A DNA stretch of 42,901 nt from Thermomicrobiales bacterium (GCA_023954495.1 JAMLIA010000023.1:1-42901); one strand, 5' to 3'. Positions 23,831-32,674 are shown, counted from the stretch's first letter. The notes: generated from the letters alone by a model not told the origin. Numbers and translations are program-made.

Positions 23831-24769
23831 GTGCCGCCCACAATCCGCCTGACGCGCCGCGCGCTGCTGGCCACGACGGTCGGCCTCGTCGCCGGAGCAT
23901 GCCTGCCGACGGGCGGCGAGTCAAACGATCCGCCCACGCTCTCGACGACTGCCTTCCCCAATCCCGACATTCTCGCGACGACGGACTGGCTCGCCGAGCA
24001 GATGAGCAACCCGCACCTGCGGCTGGTCGATTGCTCGTCGCTGCGGTCGTGGAGGCGCGATCATCTGCCCGGCGCGCGGCACGTCTGGTGGCAGGACACG
24101 ATCGAGATCCACAACGAGATCTACGGGATGCTGGCCGGGGCAGAGAGTCGGCAGCGCATCTTGAGCGACGCAAGCATCACTGCCGATTCCATGGTCGTCT
24201 GCTACGACCGCTCCGGCGGTGTCTGGGCGAGCCGCGTCCTCTGGATGCTGCACGCCAGCGGCTTCCGGAACGTGCGGCTCCTGGACGGTGGCGAGCAGGC
24301 GTGGCGGACGTCCGGGCATGCCGGAGAGCGTGCCGTCGAAGCCTCGGGCGAGCCCGTACATATCCAGCAGGACGAGAGCGTCATCGCGCACGGCGCAGAC
24401 ATCGTCGGGCTGCTGGAGCGCCCGGAGGTCGCGATTCTGGACACCCGCACGGAGGCGGAGCGCCGCGAGACGTGGTTCGATCACCTGCAACGCGGCACGA
24501 TCCCGAACAGCCACTGGCTGCCGCGCGACGCATTCCTGATCGGCGGCGACAGCCTGGCGCTGGTTGCGCCGGACCTGCTCGAACAGCGTCTCGCCAGCGC
24601 AGGTGTGTCGCCGAACGCCGAGGAGATTATCGTCTTCGGCCTGCATGGCACGCTCGCCTGCCTGCCATACGTCGCGTGTCTCGCACTCGGGCGACAGCGC
24701 GTGCGCGTCTACGACGGTTCGTGGGCGGAGTGGGGCGCACAAGCCAAGTGGCAGATTGCGCCGATCTGA
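23831..24769 (+). CDS. Two-domain rhodanese-like protein lacking the C-terminal catalytic Cys
   Basis: Family members move sulfur from thiosulfate or 3-mercaptopyruvate through a Cys in the second domain. This 312-residue protein has an RR-containing N-terminus (LTRRALLATT) and hydrophobic stretch ending in AGAC, so it is probably exported, possibly by the Tat route and perhaps lipidated. The first domain ends with VRLLDGGEQAW. In the second, the active-site loop reads VFGLHGTLA where VYC-x-x-G is expected: the Cys position is Gly270. DGSWAEWG near the end is conserved. The only nearby Cys are Cys124 in the first domain (VVCYDRSGG) and Cys277. It may bind rather than transfer sulfur. GTG start at 23831 without a clear ribosome site. 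Confidence 0.82.
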   Translation: MPPTIRLTRRALLATTVGLVAGACLPTGGESNDPPTLSTTAFPNPDILATTDWLAEQMSNPHLRLVDCSSLRSWRRDHLPGARHVWWQDTIEIHNEIYGMLAGAESRQRILSDASITADSMVVCYDRSGGVWASRVLWMLHASGFRNVRLLDGGEQAWRTSGHAGERAVEASGEPVHIQQDESVIAHGADIVGLLERPEVAILDTRTEAERRETWFDHLQRGTIPNSHWLPRDAFLIGGDSLALVAPDLLEQRLASAGVSPNAEEIIVFGLHGTLACLPYVACLALGRQRVRVYDGSWAEWGAQAKWQIAPI

Positions 24770-24825
24770 GACTAGCCTGATAGCGCCTGAGCCGGTAGCA
24801 TCTGCGGCGGGGGGCAGATAGCCGG

Positions 24826-26259
24826 GTGTCATCTGAACAAGCAGACCAACGACTCCAACGCCGACGACTGATCGTCTCAGTCGTCGCCTTTGCCTTTCCG
24901 CTCATGGCCTCAATCGCACCGCCGACCATCGACGATCTGAGTCCGTGGGGGCTGCGAGTCCTCTCGGTCGTCGTCGCTGGGCTGATCCTCTGGATGTCGG
25001 AGGCGATGCCGATCGCCGCCACGTCGCTCGGCGTCGTCGCGATGCTGGCCATTGTCGGTCCGGGCGAGAGCGACGATGCGCTGCGCACGGCGCTGGCCGG
25101 GTTCGAGTCGCCGGCCCCGTACTTCCTGCTCTGCGCGCTCGCCCTCGGCACAGCAACGGTCAAGACCGGCCTGGCCCGGCGATTGGCGCACATGCTGGTG
25201 CGCGGCGCGCGCGGCAGCGGTCGTCGTCTCTACAGCCAGATGGTCGGGATGATGGGTCCGATGGCGGTGCTCGTGCCGTCTGCGCTCACCCGCAGCGCCA
25301 TCCTGATCCCGGCCTACGAGTCGGTTTTCCAGACCCATCGGATTGAGCGCGGCCACCGTCTGCCACGGCTGGTGATGCTCGGTACCGGGCTGCTGCAGCC
25401 GCTGGCATCGACAGCAGTGCTGACCGGCGGGGCGGTTCCGGTCGTCGCGTCGTCGCTGGTTGGTGGCATCTCGTGGGCGCGCTGGTTCGCGCTGATGTCA
25501 GTGCCGATGTACACCCTGCTGATTTGTGTTGGCACCGCGCTCTACGTGCTCTACCGCCCGATCGACATGCCGGCCGAACGTCCGGCTCAAGCTGACGCGA
25601 AACCCACCGAGCTGCCACCGATGAGCGCCGTCGAGTGGCGCGGATTGATCATCATCGGCTCGACGACGATCCTCTGGCTGACCGACTTCCTCCACCACCT
25701 GAACCCGGCGATTCCGGCGCTGATCGGCGCGACAGCGCTCTTCCTGCCGGTCGTCGGCGTCTTGCGCTGGGATGAGTTCGAGAGCGGCTCGCCGTGGTCG
25801 ATCTTCCTTGTCACAGCCAGCGCGTTATCGTTGGCGGTCGCGCTGAACGACAGCGGCGCGGCCTCGTGGGTGGCCGCAACGATCGTTGAGCAAATCCCGC
25901 TAGACACGTTCCCGCTGGTCCCGCTGTTACTCTCAATGATGGCGATCGTCGCCGTAGTGAACGCCATCCTGCCCAACCGGACAGCTGTGCTCGGCATCAC
26001 GATTCCGCTACTCATGTCGCTGGCCGGCCCGCTGGGGCTGAACCCGGTCGTCGTCGGGCTGATGGCCCCGATCATCGCTCAGACAACGATCTTCTACCCG
26101 GTACAGATTGCAACCGCGCTGATTACCTACCGGACAAACCACTACACCGCCGGGGAGCTGGTGCGCGGCGGGGCGATTCTGACCGTCGTCAGTATCTTGA
26201 TGATCTTCCTCGTCGCGCTGCCCTGGTGGGCACTCATGGGTGAGCCAATCCATCCATAA
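24826..26259 (+). CDS. SLC13/DASS-type anion permease
   Basis: Membrane transporter of 477 residues with about 11-12 hydrophobic helices, of the divalent anion/Na+ symporter group that takes up sulfate, phosphate or dicarboxylates. Family-like features are WMSEAMPIAATSLGVVAML early on, the re-entrant regions around PSALTRSAILIPAY and VNAILPNRTAVLGITIPLL, and the two-fold repeat of the transport domain. The usual Ser-Asn-Thr signatures are altered (SALTR and PNRTA), so ion and substrate choice are uncertain. GTG start at 24826, 56 bases after the rhodanese-like gene, so the two probably share a transcript. That pairing would suit a sulfur anion, but this is inference. Confidence 0.8.
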   Translation: MSSEQADQRLQRRRLIVSVVAFAFPLMASIAPPTIDDLSPWGLRVLSVVVAGLILWMSEAMPIAATSLGVVAMLAIVGPGESDDALRTALAGFESPAPYFLLCALALGTATVKTGLARRLAHMLVRGARGSGRRLYSQMVGMMGPMAVLVPSALTRSAILIPAYESVFQTHRIERGHRLPRLVMLGTGLLQPLASTAVLTGGAVPVVASSLVGGISWARWFALMSVPMYTLLICVGTALYVLYRPIDMPAERPAQADAKPTELPPMSAVEWRGLIIIGSTTILWLTDFLHHLNPAIPALIGATALFLPVVGVLRWDEFESGSPWSIFLVTASALSLAVALNDSGAASWVAATIVEQIPLDTFPLVPLLLSMMAIVAVVNAILPNRTAVLGITIPLLMSLAGPLGLNPVVVGLMAPIIAQTTIFYPVQIATALITYRTNHYTAGELVRGGAILTVVSILMIFLVALPWWALMGEPIHP

Positions 26260-26288
26260 GAGTTACGCAATGTTTTCCCCGCGTGGCT

Positions 26289-26304
26289 GCGTCGGATGCG
26301 ACGC
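26289..26304 (+). terminator. Weak hairpin after the permease gene
   Basis: GCGTCG and CGACGC pair around GATG, 29 bases after the permease stop codon. Six pairs and TTGTGC after it give only modest support. Confidence 0.35.
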
Positions 26305-26459
26305 TTGTGCATGACTCTTGACGCAAATGGTAAAACCTTCTGCGATTGCTGGAATGCCAGCTCGACAGCGCCACGCGACCTGCCAACTTCTCACCCGTTC
26401 GTGGATATGCTGCGACCCCTGGCCAGCCGAAGAGCGCTCCTCTTCGGGGAAGGTTTCGT

Positions 26460-27136
26460 GTGTCTCGCTATCGTGCATCGGCGTTGCTTGCCGTCGTAGC
26501 AGCCTTCGCGCTGCTCCTTACCTCCGTACCGCTACCATCACTCGGTGCCCGCCCGTCGATTACTGCCGGGCTCCAAACCTCACCTTCGCTGCCTCCAATT
26601 GACCCTGCCGTCAGCGCCCAGTGGGACGCTGCAGATGGCCCTGTCGCGCGCTTCGAAGTGACGCGCGGCTGGGTCTGGGGGCCGTCAATTACCGCTATCA
26701 GTGTCGACGATGTACCCGGAACAGACGGCGCAGTGCGGCGACAGGTCTACTTCGACAAGGGCCGTCGCGACGTTTGTCGATCCCGCCGCCGATCTCGCGG
26801 CCGTGGTTCGCGGTCGGCGCTCAACTGGTGACCGAACTGCTCTCGGCGCGATTCAGACGGCGGACGGTCAGTGGATTGAGCGCGGCCCTGCCCAACATTC
26901 CGGTCGTCGGCGATGTGGACCAGCCCAATCCAGTAACCTACGCGACCCTCGGCACACTCTCGCGCCTGCCAACCGACGAGTCGCCGGTGCTCGCCGACGA
27001 CGCGACCGGCTCAGCCGTCACCGCCTTGCTGCACCCAGACGGGTCCGTGTCGGCAGACGGCCTGCCCGCGCCGGCGATCGCCATCGGTCGCTTCGACGAA
27101 CAAACTCGTCACAATATCGCCTGCGGCGGTTGTTGA
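26460..27136 (+). pseudogene. Secreted WMWGP-type protein, broken 5' part
   Basis: N-terminal half of a large exported protein. The start is GTG 26460 with GGGGAAGG six bases upstream. A signal peptide (ALLAVVAAFALLLTSVPLPSLGA) is followed by ARFEVTRGWVWGP. Further homology to the intact protein at 32803-33711 continues only by changing frame: near 26760 (VYFDKG to ATFVDPAAD), near 26800 (to PWFAVGAQLVTELLSARF), near 26853 (to QTADGQWIERGPA), near 26889 (to NIPVVGDVDQPNPVTYATLG) and near 27120-27136, where an in-frame TGA ends the segment. Alignment with the homologue shows no block missing, so single-base errors or recent decay are both possible. The frame downstream continues the same protein. 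Confidence 0.7.
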
Positions 27137-28477
27137 GTGGGAAGCACATCGCAGCCGTATTCCGCACTGTACGTCCTCGGCCACCCACTGAGCGAGCCGT
27201 ACTGGGTGCAGACGGAGGTCGCCGGTGTCGAGCAGTACGTCCTGCTCCAGGCATTCGAGCGCCGGGTGCTGTCGTACACACCCGGGAACCCGGACGGTTG
27301 GCAGACCGAATCCGGCAACGCCGGACAGCACTACCGCATCTGGCGCAACCTGCATACGATCGCAGATCCACGACTCGCGGCGCTTGCCGTCACGATCCCG
27401 TACGGTGATGAAATCGTCCAGGCGGCCACCGAAGCCGGCGTCGATCCGTGGCTGATGGCGGCGATCGCGACAGCCGCGTCGGATGGCAACCCGCTATCGA
27501 CGACCGACGACGGGCATACCGGGCTCATGGGTATCCGTTGGAGCGATGTGCCACGCGATCCGCAGGCAAATACCCGGATCGCGGCGGCGGAGCTCGCCCG
27601 CATCAGTGCCGCGACGAACGACACGTCGCTCATCCTCGCCCGCTACTACGCCGGGGACAACGCTGACCCGGCTGCAGGAAGCGTTGCGGCGTTCGTCAGT
27701 TCCGCGACAACAGCATTGAACGCTCTCCACGCGCGCATCAGCATCCCTGAGGCAGCCACCAACGCGGCATCGAGCGACCCAGCCAATGCACCCCTCGTGC
27801 AACTCCCCGCTCGCTTTGACAGCAGTTGGTGGTCGCAGTCGCTAGCCTGGTATGCAAGCTGGTCAGGTGCGCGCCCGGGCGCTGCGGATGATCCGGCGGA
27901 CCGCTGGTGCGTCGCAGATGGCTACGTGCCCGGCGACCGCCTCCAGCTCACGGCCAACGGCAAGACGACCGACTGCACTGTCGGCGCGACGCCGGGATCA
28001 GTCGGCCTGCCAACCCTGGCTGACGGCAGCATCGGCATCAGCGCGGCGGCGGCAACGAGCCTGTCGCTCAACGGCGAAGCCGATGGCGCTGTGATTGAGC
28101 TCAGCACACAGCCAACGGTACAAACGCAGTCCGCCGAGCAACTCGTTGGCGAGGGCGCTGCCGCCTACTACAGCGCCAGCTACGACCGCGCCTGGTGGGA
28201 GCGCACAATCGGTCTGCACGCCAGTTGGGGCGGTGCGGTGAGCGGCTGGGCCGTCGACCCGAACGGCTACTACTGCGTCCATCCGGACTTCCGGCCGGGC
28301 CAGCGCCTGCGGCTCGTCGCCAACGGCATCACCATCGAGTGCACCATTGGCGATACGGTCCAGGCAGCGCATCAGGCGCAGTGGCGCTCGCGCTGGGCGA
28401 TTGAGCTCTCCTGGAGCAGCTTCGCCGCACTCGGCCTCGACAAGAAGAACGTCGTCCAGGTGTTTGCAATCGAGTAA
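27137..28477 (+). CDS. Secreted protein, 3' part: FERR/GQHYY module, degenerate SLT domain, two barrel repeats
   Basis: The intact 446-codon 3' segment of the preceding gene; alone it would begin with GTG right after the TGA and lack a signal peptide. Residues 1-70 complete the module shared with 32803-33711 (QAFERRVLSYTP, GNAGQHYRIWR). Residues about 85-175 match a soluble lytic transglycosylase domain (GVDPWLMAAIATA, then GHTGLMGI, then ARYYAG), but the catalytic Glu of the Glu-Ser pair is Ala114 and the Gln of GLMQ is Gly132. Two tandem ~105-residue repeats follow (about 224-330 and 340-446), each with paired Trp, WCVADGYVPGDRLQLTANG or YCVHPDFRPGQRLRLVANG, and a second Cys in CTVG/CTIGD. 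They resemble double-psi barrel domains such as RlpA. A role in binding the cell wall is inferred. Confidence 0.75.
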   Translation: MGSTSQPYSALYVLGHPLSEPYWVQTEVAGVEQYVLLQAFERRVLSYTPGNPDGWQTESGNAGQHYRIWRNLHTIADPRLAALAVTIPYGDEIVQAATEAGVDPWLMAAIATAASDGNPLSTTDDGHTGLMGIRWSDVPRDPQANTRIAAAELARISAATNDTSLILARYYAGDNADPAAGSVAAFVSSATTALNALHARISIPEAATNAASSDPANAPLVQLPARFDSSWWSQSLAWYASWSGARPGAADDPADRWCVADGYVPGDRLQLTANGKTTDCTVGATPGSVGLPTLADGSIGISAAAATSLSLNGEADGAVIELSTQPTVQTQSAEQLVGEGAAAYYSASYDRAWWERTIGLHASWGGAVSGWAVDPNGYYCVHPDFRPGQRLRLVANGITIECTIGDTVQAAHQAQWRSRWAIELSWSSFAALGLDKKNVVQVFAIE

Positions 28478-28499
28478 CGCCTGCCAGACGCATGCGTTC

Positions 28500-28529
28500 G
28501 CGCGGGATAGTGCTTGCGCTGTCCCGCGC
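28500..28529. terminator. Bidirectional hairpin between convergent genes
   Basis: GCGCGGGA (28500-28507) pairs with TCCCGCGC (28522-28529) between the stop of the secreted protein gene and the stop of the metalloprotease gene, overlapping the latter by one base. Confidence 0.6.
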
Positions 28530-29557
28530 TAATTCGGGTTCATCACCGTTGCGCCATCCCAGTTGTCGACATAGTCGAGGAAGCGACGGATGTGATCGGC
28601 GAGCTCGGCGGTGGTGGGGTAGCCATCGACGCGGGTGAGCGGGCGCTGGTAGGCGTGCGACGCCGGCTCGTGGGATTGCACGGCTGCGTAGAACTCGACC
28701 CGAGCGCCGTTGGCTTCCGGGATCGCATGAACCAGCAAGCCACGCTGGAACCCGGCAGATGACCAGCGAATGACGACCTGCGCTGCTTCGGCCTGATCGT
28801 CGGTGGCGATCGTCACCGGATGCCGCCAGCCGTTGCTGGCTGTGCCAGCTGCGACCGCCAGGATACCGGCCAGCTCGCGGCGGCCATCGTCCGGCTGCAT
28901 CTCCGGGCGCGGTCCGGCAAAGGCGGCGAACTCCTGGCGCAGACCGGTGCGGCGTTCATATCCGGCCCGAATACGCGGATCGCGCCAGAGGACGACTCCA
29001 GCGATCAGAATCGCGACGTGCAGCACGCCGATGACGGCGCTGAAGACCGGCGTCTGCCGCGAATAGATCGTCTCCCAGTCGCCGGAGACGCCACCCACCG
29101 CATCGATCAGCGGATAAAACACGAGCGCATTCAGCAGGCTGAAGGCACCGAAGACGAACAGCAGATAGGTGATCGCCACGTTGCCGGGCTTGAACCAGGC
29201 CCAGGCAAATGCGCCGAATCCAAGGATGACGTTCACCAGCGTGCCTGCAAAAGCGATCCAGGCCAACTCGATCGGCGTGTAGCGCCCGATATGCTCGACG
29301 TAGCCGTAGTAAAGGAAGAAGCCCCAGCCGACGATCTGGCCGCCGAGCGCCTTGACGAAGACCGCATGTCCGAGCTCGTGGAGGATGACGCTGATCGGCA
29401 CCAGCACGAACAGCGCAAGGCGGGTCAGGCGCTGGCGCTCGTCCATCGTCAGGCGATTGTCGAACAGCGCCTTGCGGTTTCGGACGGCGTCGACGAGCGA
29501 CGCGACGGCAATGACCGCCAGCATCACCGTGAAAATCGGCATCCCACCATCAAACAC
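28529..29557 (-). CDS. Site-2-type (M50-like) membrane metalloprotease
   Basis: Multi-pass membrane protein of 342 residues. A zinc-protease motif HELGH (His60-Glu61, His64) lies inside a hydrophobic helix (VLVPISVILHELGHAVFVKA). A later membrane segment has LLNALVFYPLIDAVGG, which fits the Asn/Pro/Asp region that supplies the third zinc ligand in site-2 proteases. About five further helices precede a ~130-residue soluble C-terminal part with no known motif. Such enzymes cut helices inside the membrane, often of anti-sigma factors, but no target is linked here. The start is uncertain: GTG 29557, or ATG 29542 (MPIFTVML). It is transcribed toward the secreted protein gene. Confidence 0.78.
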   Translation of the reverse strand: MFDGGMPIFTVMLAVIAVASLVDAVRNRKALFDNRLTMDERQRLTRLALFVLVPISVILHELGHAVFVKALGGQIVGWGFFLYYGYVEHIGRYTPIELAWIAFAGTLVNVILGFGAFAWAWFKPGNVAITYLLFVFGAFSLLNALVFYPLIDAVGGVSGDWETIYSRQTPVFSAVIGVLHVAILIAGVVLWRDPRIRAGYERRTGLRQEFAAFAGPRPEMQPDDGRRELAGILAVAAGTASNGWRHPVTIATDDQAEAAQVVIRWSSAGFQRGLLVHAIPEANGARVEFYAAVQSHEPASHAYQRPLTRVDGYPTTAELADHIRRFLDYVDNWDGATVMNPN

Positions 29558-29738
29558 GGTCCCGGTGCCCCCGTCCGGCTCTGCTCCACGCGCCGCACCA
29601 TCTGCGACGTCGCCATTGTACTGAGAGTGGGCGACGCAACTCTCGGCACGCGATATGCGTCATTGGATAACACCAAACGTCGTGTTCGCGTTTTTGGCAT
29701 CGATCACTAGATCGGCGTTGCGAAAGGGGTGTCCGCCA

Positions 29739-30014
29739 ATGCTTTTCCCTGACGATCAGAGCCCGATCTCTGAGCTGCTTCACCGTGACCATTACACACC
29801 GGACGAGCTGGCACGACTGCTCGATCTTAGCCCGGAGGTGGTTCGTCACGAGGTCCGCGTTGGCCGACTGAAGGCGTACATTATCGATCACCGGGTAATC
29901 GACATCCGACGGCCAGACGTGATCGATTGGCTCGATCGCCGCCACACTGAGCTGATCGACATGCTGCAGCGTGGCGCGAGCGAGCCGGCGACGTCGCATT
30001 CCAGCGAAGACTGA
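29739..30014 (+). CDS. Small excisionase/MerR-like DNA-binding protein
   Basis: A 91-residue protein with one winged-helix domain of the HTH_17 (excisionase) type: YTPDELARLLDLSPEVVRHEVRVGRL forms the helix-turn-helix, followed by a wing and DIRRPDVIDWLDRR. The ATG at 29739 has AAAGGGG before it; the frame runs open to 29655 but without a site. No integrase or phage gene is near, so a regulatory role is likelier than recombination. Its stop codon is part of a hairpin shared with the convergent gene. Targets are unknown. Confidence 0.75.
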   Translation: MLFPDDQSPISELLHRDHYTPDELARLLDLSPEVVRHEVRVGRLKAYIIDHRVIDIRRPDVIDWLDRRHTELIDMLQRGASEPATSHSSED

Positions 30015-30036
30015 GCGCGCTAGCACGCTCAGTCTT
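30007..30036. terminator. Bidirectional hairpin that includes both convergent stop codons
   Basis: AAGACTGAGCG (30007-30017) pairs perfectly with CGCTCAGTCTT (30026-30036) around an eight-base loop. The TGA of the plus gene (30012-30014) and the TGA of the minus gene (30029-30031) lie in opposite arms at matching places. Confidence 0.7.
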
Positions 30037-31000
30037 GCACGACCGCAGCTGCCGCCGAGCGCAGCGCGCTCGTGGCAACTGCGGTCATGTGGCGGATGAT
30101 CTCATCGACCGGCAGAATCGCGTCGATCAAGCCAACGCTCTGGCCGGACATGGCAACGAGCTCGTAGAGACGGCCCGCTGCGCCCGCGGCTGCCACTTCG
30201 CGGCGCATCGCCTCGACATCCAGCGTGCCGGCCTGCCAGGCCGCTTGCACACGCTCGGCAAACGGCGTGCGGATGGCAGTCGGAACGGTCGCGTACTCGC
30301 CGGGTGCCGGTGGGAAGATGGTGTTCCAGGCGTTGAGCTTCATGACATCGCCCGGCCCGCTGGCGACGATCATCTCTTTCCAGCCCTGCGCGATCTCCGC
30401 CTCGACGGAGGCGAGGAAGCGCGTCCCGACGTTCACGCCCTGTGCGCCAAGGGCCAGCGCCGCGGCGATCCCACGCCCGTCGGCGATCCCACCGGCTGCG
30501 ACGACCGGTATCGGCGACACGGCGTCGACGACCAGCGGTACCAGCTCAAGCGTCGAGATCGCGCCGGTGTTGCCGCCCGCCTCAGCGCCCTGGGCGATGA
30601 TGATATCTGCGCCACCCTCAGCCGCCTCAACTGCCGCGCGAACCGTGACGACCTGCTGGACGACGACCGCGCCGACCTCGTGGGCACGCGCGACAAGATC
30701 ACCCGGATCGCCAAGCGCGAACGAAATGACGGCTGGTCGCGCGTCGAGCGTGGCCTGAAAGGCTTCCTCATCAAGCTGGGAGATGCCGTGATTGACCGCG
30801 AACGGGCCATTGGTGCGCTCGGCGGCCACCTCAATCTCGTGGCGCAGCGCGTCGGCACTGAGCCGCAGTGCGGCAATGCTCCCCAGCGCACCGGCGTTCG
30901 AGGCAGCCGCGGCCAGCATGCCGGTCGCCGCCCCGCCCATCGGCGCTTGAATGATCGGTGTCTCGATCTTCAGCAGATCGCACAATGCGGTGCGTAGCAT
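30029..31000 (-). CDS. Nitronate monooxygenase-like FMN oxidoreductase
   Basis: TIM-barrel flavoenzyme of 323 residues of the 2-nitropropane dioxygenase/NMO family, which oxidises nitronates such as propionate 3-nitronate; FabK enoyl-ACP reductases share the fold. Visible elements are PIIQAPMGGAATG at the N-terminus, ADIIIAQGAEAGGNTG with the FMN phosphate region, PIPVVAAGGIADGRGIAAAL and GAQGVNVGTRFLAS. The usual catalytic His in GxEAGGH is Asn here (AGGNTG), which leaves the exact reaction open. ATG 31000 follows GGAGGGG. It starts 27 bases after the serine hydrolase gene in the same direction, so they are probably cotranscribed. Confidence 0.85.
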   Translation of the reverse strand: MLRTALCDLLKIETPIIQAPMGGAATGMLAAAASNAGALGSIAALRLSADALRHEIEVAAERTNGPFAVNHGISQLDEEAFQATLDARPAVISFALGDPGDLVARAHEVGAVVVQQVVTVRAAVEAAEGGADIIIAQGAEAGGNTGAISTLELVPLVVDAVSPIPVVAAGGIADGRGIAAALALGAQGVNVGTRFLASVEAEIAQGWKEMIVASGPGDVMKLNAWNTIFPPAPGEYATVPTAIRTPFAERVQAAWQAGTLDVEAMRREVAAAGAAGRLYELVAMSGQSVGLIDAILPVDEIIRHMTAVATSALRSAAAAVVQD

Positions 31001-31027
31001 GACCCCTCCATATCCCCACCCGTGGCC

Positions 31028-32674
31028 CTATGGCGTGAAGAACCGATAGTAGTCGCCGCCCGAGATCGTGGCGCGCAGGGCCTCGCCATCAACGATCGTG
31101 TCGAATCGGATCCAGTCGTAGATGTGACCGTTAATCGGAATGCCGAAGAGACCATCGCCTTGCGGCACAAGTGCCTGCTCTTCGTCAAAGCCATCCGGCG
31201 CTGCATAGGTAAAGAGCAGTTGCAACTGGCCCTCACAGGCAACGACACGAACATCACTCGTCCACGGGTTATGCGAACGATAGTGGCCAGTGTAGGCGTG
31301 CCACTCCTCAGGCAGCGGGTCATATGACGGGCGTTCGACGCCGTCGCGGTAGAGCACATCGCCACCATGAACGAGCGCCACAGCGTTCTCACCATCAAAG
31401 CGCACTTGTAGCCAGGTCCAGGCGAGTTCCGGGTCAGCCGCACGGAACGAGGTCGCGCCCAGCTTCGTCAACGGAACCCGGCGTCCCTCAGTGACCAGCG
31501 ACAAGCGATCGCCGGACGCCACGATCTCCCAGGTAAGCAAATCGGAGCGATAGGTTCCAGCGATGCTGTCAGCATTCTCAACGGCATCGAGGTCCGGCTC
31601 GTCCGGCAGCGGCGGCAGATCGGTCCCGTCCTGCGCGGCAGCGAGGACCGAGATCGCGTAGCGCACGATCCGCTGCTGCATGCCAGTGCCGTTGACCAGG
31701 ACAACAGCACCGATGCCGCGCTCGACATCCGCGAACATCGCCGATTCGTAACCGACCATGCCGCCGGTGTGCCCGAGAATCTCCATCCCCTCGCGCGTGT
31801 CGGTATACAGCCCGCAGCCGTACCAGAGGCCAGAGCCCTTGCCCATCTCGATGACCCGCTCGGTCAGCAGCGCAAAGCTCTCCTCGGAGAGAACGCGTCC
31901 GGCTGGGCCGACTCCACCGTTCATCAGCATCCGTAGCCAGATCGTCAGGTCGGATGCGGTCGAGCAGATGCAGCCGTCGCCGGTGTTGGACTCCAGCCAG
32001 GTCGCCGGAGCGAGTGGGTCGCGCGGGTGCCACGGGCGGTCACCATCACGAGCGACGTAGCCGACAGCCAGCCGCGGTCGCACGTTGTTGTCGATTACCG
32101 GCACTGTATCGTGCATCCCGAGCGGGTCGAGCAGACGCTCGCGAATAACCTCCGCGTAGGGCTTGCCCTCCAACCGCTCCAGCAGCAGGCCGAGCGCCTT
32201 GTAGCCCAGGTTCGAGTAGTGGAATCCCTCGCCGGGTGCGTGCGCCGCCTGCAACTCGCGTGTCGCCCAGACCTCGAAGCGCGGATCGGGCGTGAAGTCG
32301 TTCCCGCCGGACAGGCCGGATGAATGCGTCAGCAGGTGATGAACAGTGATCGGCGCGTACTCGGACTGAATCGCAAACAGCGGCAGCAGATCGGAGACCG
32401 GCGTATCCAGATCCAGCCGACCCTCGTCGCGAAGCTGCAACAACGCAACCGCCGTGAACGACTTGCCGATCGAACCGAACTCGAACAGGTGCGATGGTTT
32501 GACCGGTATCCCGGCTGCAACGTCAGCCAGACCGGTCGTCGCGACGGCGATCAGCTCGTCGCGCGTGGTGAGTGCCAGCGAAATCCCCGGACCGGTATCT
32601 CGCGCGAGCCGTGCATTGACGAATTCGTCGATCCTGCCGAGTGCAGCATCGAGCGCCTCGTTGGTCCAGTTCAC
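31028..32674 (-). CDS. Serine hydrolase, class C beta-lactamase family, with extra C-terminal domain
   Basis: Enzyme of 548 residues. The beta-lactamase/D-peptidase fold fills about the first 350: nucleophile motif SIGK (FEFGSIGKSFTAVALLQL), Tyr-x-Asn as YSN (GFHYSNLGYKALGLLLE) and HTGG (ILGHTGGMVGY) as the third motif. About 180 further residues form beta-rich sequence (for example ADSIAGTYRSDLLTWEI and YTGHYRSHNPW), similar to the lipocalin-like tails of other family members. No signal peptide is seen. GTG start at 32674 with GGAGG before it. The catalytic motifs are all intact, so activity is likely; substrates could be peptides or esters. The other class C-like gene (12873) is a different, shorter type. 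Confidence 0.87.
   Translation of the reverse strand: MNWTNEALDAALGRIDEFVNARLARDTGPGISLALTTRDELIAVATTGLADVAAGIPVKPSHLFEFGSIGKSFTAVALLQLRDEGRLDLDTPVSDLLPLFAIQSEYAPITVHHLLTHSSGLSGGNDFTPDPRFEVWATRELQAAHAPGEGFHYSNLGYKALGLLLERLEGKPYAEVIRERLLDPLGMHDTVPVIDNNVRPRLAVGYVARDGDRPWHPRDPLAPATWLESNTGDGCICSTASDLTIWLRMLMNGGVGPAGRVLSEESFALLTERVIEMGKGSGLWYGCGLYTDTREGMEILGHTGGMVGYESAMFADVERGIGAVVLVNGTGMQQRIVRYAISVLAAAQDGTDLPPLPDEPDLDAVENADSIAGTYRSDLLTWEIVASGDRLSLVTEGRRVPLTKLGATSFRAADPELAWTWLQVRFDGENAVALVHGGDVLYRDGVERPSYDPLPEEWHAYTGHYRSHNPWTSDVRVVACEGQLQLLFTYAAPDGFDEEQALVPQGDGLFGIPINGHIYDWIRFDTIVDGEALRATISGGDYYRFFTP

Noticed and set aside
27134-27136. TGA as a selenocysteine or read-through codon
   Set aside because: The frame before it is already wrong relative to the homologue for several codons, so the TGA is a by-product of frameshifts; no hairpin of SECIS type was seen.
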